From Thermoplasmata archaeon (GTDB lineage: Archaea > Thermoplasmatota > Thermoplasmata > UBA10834): 7,601 bases of DNA. Where the stretch lies: positions 1 through 7,601 of the forward strand of contig JALHSX010000082.1 of the NCBI GenBank assembly GCA_022865445.1. The letters are read 5' to 3'. A program made the translations under genes and the position numbers. Under the pieces are notes generated by a model, which did no database searches, had not been told where the DNA came from, and saw only the letters and a program-made list of their open reading frames with translations. How positions within the stretch are numbered: position 1 is the stretch's first letter; the number at the start of each line of letters is the position of its first letter. Positions 1-5,765 of the stretch are shown here, piece after piece.

Positions 1-1
1 G

Positions 2-613
2 GACGACATCAAGGGCAACATCATGATCACTCCGTATCTGCCGGAGGGGGAGGGCCGAGGCAAGAGCCCCGTGCAGATCGTTTCCGGGGGGCCGGACACA
101 GAACATAGCCCGATCAAGCTGCACTATGTGAAGATGATCTCCATGGCCACGAAGAAGATCTACATCCAGACGCCCTACTTCGTGCCCGAAGAACCCATCC
201 TGGCAGCCCTGGAGATGGCCGCGCAGTCGGGAGTGGACGTCCGCCTCATGATCCCCTGCAAGCCGGACCACCCGTTCGTGTTCTGGGCATCCACCTTCAA
301 CGCGGGCTACCTGCTGAAATCAGGAGTGAAGGTGTACAAGTTCAATCGCGGCTTCATCCACGCCAAGATATGCGTCATCGATGACCAAGTGGCCAGCGTT
401 GGCAGCGCCAACTTCGATATGCGCAGCTTCGAGCTGAACTTCGAGACCAACGCGGTCATCTACGACGCCGAGGTGGCCCGGGCCATCGGCAAGGAGTTCC
501 TCAAGGACGTCGCGGAGAACAGCGACCAGATGACCCTCAAAGAATACTCCGCCCGGGGCACGCTGGTCAAGTTCAAGGAGGCGATTTCGCGCCTCTACAC
601 CCCGATCGCCTGA
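2..613 (+). CDS. cls: Cardiolipin synthase / phospholipase D family protein, C-terminal part
   Basis: The reading frame is open from base 2, so the N-terminal half lies outside the window; 203 residues are visible. Residues 120-127 give the second HKD motif (H120, K122, D127), followed by GSANFD at 134-139 and then RSFELNFE, the pattern typical of cardiolipin synthases. The stretch IYIQTPYFVP at about 53-62 is the usual strand before the second catalytic domain. Family knowledge: these membrane-associated enzymes transfer phosphatidyl or archaetidyl groups between phospholipids using two HKD motifs, so the missing half should carry the first. The exact lipid substrate in an archaeon is inference. 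The gene ends in TGA and converges on the PHP gene with an 18-base gap. Codon third positions are strongly G/C, unlike the genes after 1550. Confidence 0.88.
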   Translation, partial: DDIKGNIMITPYLPEGEGRGKSPVQIVSGGPDTEHSPIKLHYVKMISMATKKIYIQTPYFVPEEPILAALEMAAQSGVDVRLMIPCKPDHPFVFWASTFNAGYLLKSGVKVYKFNRGFIHAKICVIDDQVASVGSANFDMRSFELNFETNAVIYDAEVARAIGKEFLKDVAENSDQMTLKEYSARGTLVKFKEAISRLYTPIA

Positions 614-631
614 TCACTTCGGCTCGTCTTT

Positions 632-1513
632 CTACAGCTGATTCCGCAGCCGGCGGATATAGTGCTTCATGCGGTGGACGTTCTGCTGGTAGTTGATTGC
701 CATGGCGGGCACGAAGTAGCGGCTGTGCTTGGTCAGGACAACGACGCCGGTCTCGATCTTCCTCAGCAGGCCCTTCTCGCAACCGATCACCACGTTCCGT
801 CGCGACGCCACCGCATCGAGGAAGCCCTCCAGGGTGTCCTCGGGCGCGCATGTCACCACCTCGCCCGCATCGGAGAGCAAATGGCCGTCCGTTCCCCCGG
901 TGAAGGACATGTTCCTCTCCTCCGCCAGCTTCATGGCTTTGAGGTTCACCCAGTGTGTCATGGCCCCGCAGATCACCTCGAAGCCGTCGAAGCGCTTCGC
1001 AATCTCGATTGGGAGGTACTTGCCCTCGATGCACTTCAGCAGCCCCTTGTTGAAGAGCAGGTAGCCATAGGGGTGGGCGGCGATGGTGACGCAGTTGTAG
1101 CTCTCGGCCCGGTCGATGATCTCCTGGGTGCCGAGCTTGATGGCCAGCCAAGGGCTTCCCTGCCGGTTCGGCTCGATATGCCGGCGGAAGAAGTCCTCCA
1201 GGTCCCCAGGCGAATAGAAGTAGGTGAGTATGTGAGGCCCGTCGAAGGCGCTTACTTCCATGCCTGGGACGATCAGCAGGTCGCCCCTCTCCTGGAAGGC
1301 GTTCAGCGAGCCGGAGATGACGTTGTGGTCTATGACGGCCAGGCCGAACCCGGTGCGCCTGGCTTTGGCGAGCACCTGATGCACACTGACGTGGCCGTCC
1401 GAGTGGTTCGTGTGGAAGTGCATGTCGACGGCCGTGAGTCCTTCCTTCCGCAACTGGGCCAGGTCCGGGACTTCGAAACGCACCTTCTCGCTGCTGTCAT
1501 CGGAGCGCGGCAT
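632..1513 (-). CDS. PHP-domain metal-dependent phosphoesterase
   Basis: The product has 293 residues. All PHP metal-site motifs are present: HFH (H32, H34) with D39, DH at 62-63, E86 in GMEVSA, H94, H147 in AAHPYG, and D209/H211 in GGTDGH. This matches stand-alone PHP phosphoesterases (the TrpH/YciV-like group), which hydrolyse phosphoester bonds with a di- or trinuclear metal centre. The natural substrate (nucleotide, RNA end or other) cannot be read from the sequence. No signal peptide or membrane segment is seen, so it should be cytoplasmic. ATG at 1513 is chosen because a TATA-like box lies about 33 bases upstream, predicting a leader of only about ten bases with no Shine-Dalgarno. The C-terminus is rich in basic residues (RRLRNQL). 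It converges with the phospholipase gene. Confidence 0.9.
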   Translation of the reverse strand: MPRSDDSSEKVRFEVPDLAQLRKEGLTAVDMHFHTNHSDGHVSVHQVLAKARRTGFGLAVIDHNVISGSLNAFQERGDLLIVPGMEVSAFDGPHILTYFYSPGDLEDFFRRHIEPNRQGSPWLAIKLGTQEIIDRAESYNCVTIAAHPYGYLLFNKGLLKCIEGKYLPIEIAKRFDGFEVICGAMTHWVNLKAMKLAEERNMSFTGGTDGHLLSDAGEVVTCAPEDTLEGFLDAVASRRNVVIGCEKGLLRKIETGVVVLTKHSRYFVPAMAINYQQNVHRMKHYIRRLRNQL

Positions 1514-1541
1514 TTCAACTCGCCCGAGATAGCGTCGCGCG

Positions 1542-1550
1542 GGATTTAAG
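1542..1550 (-). promoter_or_regulatory. TATA-like box of the PHP gene
   Basis: On the minus strand the sequence reads CTTAAATCC, centred about 33 bases before the ATG at 1513. With the usual archaeal spacing of about 25 bases to the start site, the transcript would begin around 1520, giving a very short leader. No purine-rich ribosome site is visible before the ATG. Confidence 0.5.
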
Positions 1551-1601
1551 AAGGTATGTTAGCCCCTTCGTTCGACGATAGTTGTCTGGATGCAAAGTAT
1601 G

Positions 1602-1625
1602 GTGGGCCCAACCGGACCAGAACCG
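1602..1625 (-). repeat. tRNA-Val 3'-end remnant (att-like direct repeat, distal copy)
   Basis: This copies the 3' end of the intact tRNA-Val at 6985-7008. The first 15 bases are identical (GTGGGCCCAACCGGA on the plus strand), and 21 of 24 match overall. On the minus strand this is the 3' acceptor strand plus most of the T arm. The rest of a cloverleaf is missing: no matching 5' acceptor strand lies about 73 bases away, and the T stem is imperfect. It is therefore a fragment, not a working tRNA. Its orientation equals that of the real tRNA, and it lies on that tRNA's 3' side, as expected of the far attachment site of a tRNA-targeted element. That role is inference. Confidence 0.55.
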
Positions 1626-1755
1626 TGGAACAGCCAGATAATGAAAATCCGATTTCAATTCAGTAGCGAAAGTGCAGGGCCAGTCCGACAAACCCTTTGA
1701 CCTTTTCCTTCTTTTCTTCTCAGTCTAGCGAGAGATTGAGGGGACCGGGCGAGTA

Positions 1756-1795
1756 TTGAACTTGTTCGAGCCAGACATTCGTTGGCTCGGTTCAA
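1756..1795. other. Imperfect inverted repeat / hairpin
   Basis: CGAGCCA at 1767-1773 is complementary to TGGCTCG at 1783-1789, with a 9-base loop. An outer TTGAA/TTCAA pair (1756-1760 and 1791-1795) extends it around a left-side bulge. It lies just downstream of the end of the minus-strand small gene and its T-rich tract. It could shape the 3' end of that transcript or be a protein site; nothing decides between these. Confidence 0.35.
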
Positions 1796-1806
1796 TTAGA
1801 AAGAAA
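1794..1806 (-). terminator. T-rich tract, likely terminator of the minus-strand genes
   Basis: Directly after the shifted-frame TAA of the small gene, the minus strand reads TTTCTTTCTAATT: nine T in 13 bases. Archaeal RNA polymerase commonly terminates at such coding-strand T-rich runs. It would end transcription coming from the radical SAM and small genes. It is called from composition and position only. Confidence 0.4.
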
Positions 1807-2042
1807 TTACACGAAGGCGTCCGCAAACTCTTTCCTCTTTTCATTCTTCTCTATCACCAGGTCGGGTAGTCGCTACCGTTCCTAATCACAACGCCGTAAG
1901 CGACGGTCGGCTCGGGCTCGTCGAGATCTTCGATCTCGAAATGTGTTAGTCTATCGGTGGAGTGCGTGTCGAGCCACTCGACCTCAACGATGTCGCCAAT
2001 TCTTTGCCCAAGCTTATGCGTCAAGCCCCAGCTGTTCCGCAA
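1807..2042 (-). pseudogene. Small unrecognised protein gene with an apparent single-base frameshift
   Basis: Read from a TTG at 2042, the frame gives 62 residues, including GDIVEVEWLDTHSTDR and TVAYGVVIRNGSDYP, and then stops at 1854. If one C is restored in the CCC run at 1864-1866, the frame continues as DLVIEKNEKRKEFADAFV to a TAA at 1807-1809, about 79 residues in all. The shifted tail is acidic and basic, and follows naturally from the strand-like YGVVIRNGSDY. Small archaeal and phage proteins with a G-D-x-V-x-V-x-W-x-D start often end in a similar way, but I cannot name the family. The start is uncertain: TTG at 2042 overlaps the radical SAM gene by 29 bases, and a second TTG at 2024 is possible. 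The gene probably shares the radical SAM transcript. Alternatives are an assembly error or a truly short protein. Confidence 0.55.
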
Positions 2043-3033
2043 TCTCCAACGCCTTTCGATATTCTGTCAAGCGCAGCGGTTTCGATATCTCTTCATAGTT
2101 ACTGGCCCTGTGCTCCGGGTGGTACTGGGCCATCACGTTGACTTTCACGTCATGCAGGTTCTCTGCGATCCAAGAGAGCACAGGACGCGTGCAGCACTCG
2201 ATGTGCCCTGGGAGGACGAGATGCCTGATGATCATCTCTGCTTGCGCCCTTGCCGTGATGTGATTTCTCTCTATTATCCTCATGTAGTTTGGTGCGTTGG
2301 ATAACCTGAGCGCGCATTCGTCATTGCCGTATTTGAAATCGGTAAGATAGACATCGATGATCCCGTCCAGGAGCCTCATTGCCTCCTCGGTCAGATACAT
2401 GTTGGAATTCCAGACTTGGGGAAGATTCGCCCTGCACTCCCGAAGGACTTCCAGAATGTAAGGGAGATTCGATGTCGGATCGCCGCCGACCCAATTCACG
2501 TTTCTGGCAAGTCTGAGCGGGCTTCCTGATCCTGCCCCTCGGTCCGTTCTGCCGCTTTTCGATTCGATCATCTTCGCCAAGGTTCTCGCACTAATTGTGG
2601 TTCCAGAGTCAGGTTTGGTGCTGATATCCCAGTTCTGGCAGAAGACGCAGTTGAAGGTGCAGCCAGAGAAGAAGATGGTATAGGATGGTACGAGATCCGG
2701 TTCTTCGCCCATATGCAGGAACTCGCGGCTTACCATGGCCTCCAAGACTCCGCAATGGCCTGTCTCCATCGAGCTTCTTTTCGCTCCGCATCTCCGCTCG
2801 CACAATCGGCAATTATCCAACATCCGACGTCCCAGCTCGACCTTCAGGTCCATTAAGGAGGTCTCTTCTGTTCGTTTTCTGGGGCGTACTAGTGCCGACT
2901 CATGGGCTCTCCAGAGGCTTCCTTCGTCCGATTTGAGGTCAACATCGACTCTATCCTCTCTGGTCTTCAGATACCTGGCTCTCACTTCTCCTTCGAGGAT
3001 TCCGTAGTAGTTGGAGAGCGAATTCGAGGACAT
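2014..3033 (-). CDS. PflX-like radical SAM protein (COG1313 type)
   Basis: The product has 339 residues. The radical SAM motif C125-x3-C129-x2-C132 (GCTFNCVFCQNWDIS) ligates the 4Fe-4S cluster that cleaves S-adenosylmethionine, and GGDPT at 183-187 is the SAM-contacting GGEP-like motif. Upstream, C75, C78, C82 and C94 (CRLCERRCG and GHC) form the extra cysteine set seen in the PflX group, which resembles pyruvate formate-lyase activating enzymes but has no settled substrate. LDGIIDVYLTDFKYG (222-236) is also typical. I chose ATG at 3033 because a TATA-like box lies about 30 bases upstream, predicting a nearly leaderless message, and because SNYYGILEGEVRARYLK is the usual family N-terminus. 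The frame stays open far upstream, but that part is low-complexity and covers a broken ferredoxin gene. The small gene follows, overlapping slightly. The protein is expected in the cytoplasm. Confidence 0.88.
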   Translation of the reverse strand: MSSNSLSNYYGILEGEVRARYLKTREDRVDVDLKSDEGSLWRAHESALVRPRKRTEETSLMDLKVELGRRMLDNCRLCERRCGAKRSSMETGHCGVLEAMVSREFLHMGEEPDLVPSYTIFFSGCTFNCVFCQNWDISTKPDSGTTISARTLAKMIESKSGRTDRGAGSGSPLRLARNVNWVGGDPTSNLPYILEVLRECRANLPQVWNSNMYLTEEAMRLLDGIIDVYLTDFKYGNDECALRLSNAPNYMRIIERNHITARAQAEMIIRHLVLPGHIECCTRPVLSWIAENLHDVKVNVMAQYHPEHRASNYEEISKPLRLTEYRKALEIAEQLGLDA

Positions 3034-3059
3034 CTGATATCGTAGTTGTGCCAGCGCAC

Positions 3060-3068
3060 ATTTAATAC
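3060..3068 (-). promoter_or_regulatory. TATA-like box of the radical SAM gene
   Basis: The minus strand reads GTATTAAAT, centred about 30 bases before the ATG at 3033. Standard archaeal spacing puts the start site around 3037, so the message would be leaderless or nearly so. This box decides the start: it lies inside any longer reading of the protein. Confidence 0.6.
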
Positions 3069-3103
3069 TTTCAGGTGCCGTCCGCGATTCGATGCGCGTA
3101 GCT

Positions 3104-3380
3104 TCAGTTGACGATGCACTCATCCACCCTGGCCTCCAGATGAAGCGCCCTCCACCCGAGCCTTTTCTGCAGCTTGGTGCCGAAGCACCATGAACGGAGC
3201 CATCCAACAGCCGTAGTGGCAGAAGGAGCGTTTCCCGGAGGCGAAAGACATCGCTGCGATCACGCAGAGGAAGAGAAGGAAGACCACAAGGGAGGACAGG
3301 TCGCTCATGGAGACACCGTGCCAGGTCATGTACAGAGGGTCGATCCTGTGAGCGGCCTCTGATATCGTGTCGTCGGGTTG
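3104..3380 (-). pseudogene. Broken fragment of a membrane 4Fe-4S polyferredoxin (NapH-like)
   Basis: From an upstream TAA at 3381-3383 the frame reads RIDPLYMTWHGVSMSDL. It then gives a hydrophobic membrane segment (LSSLVVFLLFLCVIAAMSFA) followed by GKRSFCHYGCWMAPFMVL, a hallmark of membrane-bound polyferredoxins. One base too many near 3182 throws the frame off. In the shifted frame it resumes as GTKLQKRLGWRALHLEARVD, then ECIVN, and stops at 3104-3106. Intact relatives are about 250 residues, begin with another membrane and CxxC region, and continue after DECI with two CxxCxxCxxxC ferredoxin clusters. Both ends are missing here, so only the middle third remains. Such proteins pass electrons across or along the membrane. 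It sits just upstream of the radical SAM promoter, in the same direction. A real 69-residue protein is unlikely given the resumed homology. Confidence 0.75.
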
Positions 3381-3416
3381 TTATCCTAGCAAGACCATTA
3401 CGTGACGAGACCTTCA

Positions 3417-3423
3417 GGAGAGG
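3417..3423 (+). promoter_or_regulatory. Shine-Dalgarno site of the tRNA-binding protein gene
   Basis: GGAGAGG lies a few bases before ATG 3426, so it decides that start over an upstream GTG (3402) and a downstream ATG (3432). A weak TATA-like TTGTTATCC around 3378-3386 would place the start site near 3407, leaving room for this leader. It contrasts with the leaderless neighbours. Confidence 0.5.
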
Positions 3424-3425
3424 AA

Positions 3426-3791
3426 ATGACCATGACGTTTGAAGTCGCAGCAACAAAGCCGACTGTTTCCTTCCATGTTTTCGAGAAGATCGACATTCGC
3501 GTCGGGACAATCGAGCTTGTCGAAGACGTCAAAGGATCGGACAAGCTCGTGAAGCTGACCGTGGATTTCGGCGACAGGAAGGGGACTGCGCTGGTGGGGA
3601 TGAAGAAGGAGCGGAGCAATCCGAAGGAGATCGAGGGGAAGCAGACGCTGTTCATTGTGAATTTCGAGCCTCGGAGAATGATGGGCCAGGTGTCGGAGGC
3701 GATGCTGTTAGATATCGGATATCCCGACGGGATCACTCCTGTGCTCGCGATTCCCGAGAAGCCTGTGCCCAATGGTGCGAGGGCAGGGTAG
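3426..3791 (+). CDS. tRNA-binding OB-fold protein (CsaA / EMAP-II-like)
   Basis: The product has 121 residues. Residues 16-31 (FHVFEKIDIRVGTIEL) carry the family signature DIRVGTI. They are followed by GSDKLVKLTVDFGD at 37-50, then GKQTLFIVNFEPRRMMG at 71-87 and SEAMLLD at 90-96, covering the whole single tRNA_bind OB domain. Relatives include CsaA and the C-terminal domain of methionyl-tRNA synthetase; they bind the tRNA elbow or act as small chaperones. With no synthetase domain attached and none nearby, its partner is unknown. The end PVPNGARAG is also typical of the family. ATG 3426 is preferred because of the GGAGAGG before it. The gene is read away from the ferredoxin fragment, and the spacer to the next gene is about 100 bases. 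Cytoplasmic. Confidence 0.88.
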   Translation: MTMTFEVAATKPTVSFHVFEKIDIRVGTIELVEDVKGSDKLVKLTVDFGDRKGTALVGMKKERSNPKEIEGKQTLFIVNFEPRRMMGQVSEAMLLDIGYPDGITPVLAIPEKPVPNGARAG

Positions 3792-3847
3792 TCTGAGGGG
3801 ATGAGTCGGCGCGCCCGCGAGTTTCGCAGGGCGGCTGAACCAACGAA

Positions 3848-3856
3848 GTTATATTC
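3848..3856 (+). promoter_or_regulatory. TATA-like box of the surface protein gene
   Basis: GTTATATTC is centred about 38 bases before ATG 3890. Usual spacing predicts a start site near 3878 and a leader of about 12 bases. The leader contains a G-rich GGTGG just before the coding start, which may help ribosome binding. Confidence 0.5.
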
Positions 3857-3889
3857 CATGAAGGACCATTCTTGGGATGGTGGCGTTCC

Positions 3890-5464
3890 ATGAAATGGCG
3901 AGTTGCCGCGATACTAGTGTCAGTACTATTGGTCCCGAGTTTCCTGTTGTTCCAGCCAACAGCGCAGACTGCTCAGCGAGCGGGTGTTCTTGTCTACTCC
4001 ATTCACGACCCCATTGACATAGATGGCAACGCCCAGTTCACAAATGCGAGCGGTGTGGTCTGGGGCAGTGGAACACCGAGTGATCCCTACATAATTGAGG
4101 GATGGGAGATCGATGTTTCTGGAGACTACGCCGTCGACGGCATCAGGATTTGGCACACCGATGCGCATTTCATTGTCAGAGACGTCTATGTCCGTTCCAT
4201 CTTGACCGCAGCGAACGTCGGGATAAGTTTTCATAGTGTCGAGAGCGGATCAATTGTGAACGCGACCCTGGAGAACCTGGTTGGGGGTGTCATATGCTTT
4301 TCACTGGGCGAAAACCTGACTGTTGAGAAATGCGTCTTCAGGAACTGTACGACTGGATGTGCGGTGTACGAGGCGCACAATATCACGGTAACCAGCAACA
4401 CCTTCTCGGGAAGTTATGTCGGCCTCCAGTTTGCGAACGGCAACAACGTCACAGCGAGCGACAATTCGCTCACAATGAATTCGGCGTTCAACATCGAGCT
4501 CACGCATATGAACGATTCCGTCGTCTTCGACAACCGCATAGCGAAGAGCTCTGGGGAGGGTGTTCACCTTGCCGCCTGCAGAAACGTGACTCTTCAGGAC
4601 AACGTGCTCGAATCCTCTGGCCAGGTCGCATACGGATTCGGCATCTACGTCGGGGAATCCACTTCGAGCAAGATCTACTACAACAAGATAACTAGTCAGA
4701 ACCTCACGGCCGACCACAAGGCTCTTGGGATTGACTTCTCCAGCCACATCCAGATCGTAGGCAACCGCATAGCACAGGTTGATGTGATGAGGATGGCGCA
4801 CTGCAACAACATGAGCCTGTACCTCAACAGCTTCGTCACCACTCAGCTGCCGATCCTGGTCAACGTCACAGGCTCATTCTGGGACAACGGGTACCCGAGC
4901 GGAGGGAATTTCTGGTCGAACTACCAGGGGTACGATTGGATGAGCGGTCTGGCCCAGAACGTCTCTGGCCCAGACGGGATTGGAGACACGCCTCGGCAGC
5001 TGGATCTGAACAATGTGGACCACTATCCGATGATGACCGACAGCCTTGTCCCCAACACGTCGCCAGTCGCTTCGTTCACTATTTGGCCCATGTGGGGCGA
5101 CACAACGGTGTCTTTCTCCATGAACGCATCCTCGTCGAGCGACAATCAGACCCTGTTCAACGGCGTCCAAGTGCGCTGGGACTTCGATGGCAATGGCACA
5201 TGGGATACCTCGTGGTCAACGAACAAGACGACTGGACACAGGTTCGCGGAAGCGGGGAACTACACTGTGAAGCTGCAGGTAAGAGATGGTGGCGGCCTGA
5301 CAGCCATTGCTGGAGTCAATCTCACGGTGAATGAGACGGAGGACGGGGGAGATGACTTATCTGATTTCCTTTCTGGTCCGATAGTCATTGGGGTCATAGT
5401 TGCAGCCATAGTCGCGGTGGTGGCAGCTTCTGTCCTGTTGCTGAGAAGGAAGAGGAAAACGTGA
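3890..5464 (+). CDS. Anchored surface protein: NosD-type beta-helix plus PKD domain
   Basis: The product has 524 residues from ATG 3890; a TTG at 3872 would add six. Residues 4-28 are a signal peptide. Residues about 40-380 are right-handed parallel beta-helix (NosD/CASH) repeats with recurring N-x-x-x-x-N-x-I/F turns. They end with the characteristic GSFWDNGYPSGGNFWSNYQG and PDGIGDTPRQLD. A PKD domain follows at about 391-481 (WDFDGNGTWDTS, HRFAEAGNYTVKLQV). The acidic linker EDGGDD leads to a membrane helix (about 497-518) and a basic tail RRKRKT, giving a single C-terminal anchor with the bulk outside. Many N-x-S/T sequons are present, so glycosylation is likely. Such proteins are common on archaeal surfaces, for adhesion, polysaccharide binding or the cell envelope; the ligand here is unknown. 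No copper-pathway genes accompany it, so a nitrous oxide reductase role is not supported. It is probably a single-gene unit. Confidence 0.88.
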   Translation: MKWRVAAILVSVLLVPSFLLFQPTAQTAQRAGVLVYSIHDPIDIDGNAQFTNASGVVWGSGTPSDPYIIEGWEIDVSGDYAVDGIRIWHTDAHFIVRDVYVRSILTAANVGISFHSVESGSIVNATLENLVGGVICFSLGENLTVEKCVFRNCTTGCAVYEAHNITVTSNTFSGSYVGLQFANGNNVTASDNSLTMNSAFNIELTHMNDSVVFDNRIAKSSGEGVHLAACRNVTLQDNVLESSGQVAYGFGIYVGESTSSKIYYNKITSQNLTADHKALGIDFSSHIQIVGNRIAQVDVMRMAHCNNMSLYLNSFVTTQLPILVNVTGSFWDNGYPSGGNFWSNYQGYDWMSGLAQNVSGPDGIGDTPRQLDLNNVDHYPMMTDSLVPNTSPVASFTIWPMWGDTTVSFSMNASSSSDNQTLFNGVQVRWDFDGNGTWDTSWSTNKTTGHRFAEAGNYTVKLQVRDGGGLTAIAGVNLTVNETEDGGDDLSDFLSGPIVIGVIVAAIVAVVAASVLLLRRKRKT

Positions 5465-5513
5465 ATGCGAACTCTGAAGGGAACCCAGACTCCTCATGTG
5501 CCCGTGGCCAGAT

Positions 5514-5672
5514 CTAGATGAGGGCCTCGATTGTCTCCACTTCGATGCCGTATGTGGAGACGGTCTTGTCGCCGTGACGCCATATCTGACCGGTGACCGT
5601 GTCGAGTCTCCGTAGAACCTCAAAACGCTGACTAGGTTGTGGCCAGTGACAAGGATCTGGGCCCAACCGGGC
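5514..5672 (-). pseudogene. Possible remnant of an unrecognised gene, C-terminal end
   Basis: The 301-base gap between the surface protein and membrane protein genes has no intact gene. On the minus strand one frame gives AQILVTGHNLVSVLR. About 5610-5622, a neighbouring frame takes over with RRLDTVTGQIWRHGDKTV and then STYGIEVETIEALI, ending in TAG at 5514-5516. The second part has protein-like composition and G/C-rich third positions, and the two halves join smoothly with a single frame change. The upstream end runs straight into the tRNA-like fragment at 5658-5684, as if cut there. I do not recognise the family. A chance open stretch is a real alternative; the long 185-residue frame crossing this region looks spurious as a whole. 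Confidence 0.35.
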
Positions 5673-5684
5673 TTGAACTCATGA
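5658..5684 (-). repeat. tRNA-Val 3'-end remnant (att-like direct repeat, proximal copy)
   Basis: The first 13 bases (TGGGCCCAACCGG on the plus strand) are identical to 6986-6998, the 3' acceptor strand and T stem of the intact tRNA-Val. Aligned through the T arm, about 21 of 27 bases match, including the GAAC of the T loop. The other side of the T stem has decayed, and no 5' acceptor strand is found at the expected distance, so it is not a complete tRNA. Same orientation as the intact gene and the copy at 1602. Another tRNA with a GGGCCCA acceptor could be the source. Confidence 0.45.
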
Positions 5685-5765
5685 CGAGCCGGGCCTGAGC
5701 GAGGAAATGTTGACAGGACTGCGAGCTCAGTCAGGTTCTTCCTAGGGCTCGGAAGCGTGCGAGCA

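Larger units (their letters stand above)
1514..1806. other. Non-coding spacer between the PHP gene and the small frameshifted gene
   Basis: I see no convincing gene here. The stretch holds, in order: the PHP promoter; a 24-base match to the 3' end of tRNA-Val (1602-1625); a pyrimidine-rich, T-rich run on the plus strand (1701-1720); an imperfect hairpin (1756-1795); and a T-rich minus-strand tract just after the small gene. Base composition is clearly lower in G+C than the first 1.5 kb. Confidence 0.6.

Noticed and set aside
662..1549. A 295-residue open frame on the plus strand opposite the PHP gene
   Set aside because: It is the antisense shadow of a G/C-rich gene whose minus-strand reading has every PHP metal-binding motif; the plus reading shows no domain.
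1602..1683. A complete second tRNA gene at the left fragment
   Set aside because: No D arm, anticodon stem or matching 5' acceptor strand can be folded; only the 3' end is tRNA-like.
3812..3833. GC-rich hairpin (CGCCC...GGGCG) after the tRNA-binding protein gene
   Set aside because: No T-run follows, and archaeal termination does not rely on such hairpins; it is not called as a terminator.
4301..4801. Minus-strand and alternate plus-strand frames inside the surface protein gene
   Set aside because: The plus frame 3890-5464 has a signal peptide, NosD repeats, a PKD domain and a membrane anchor; the others have none and look like shadows.
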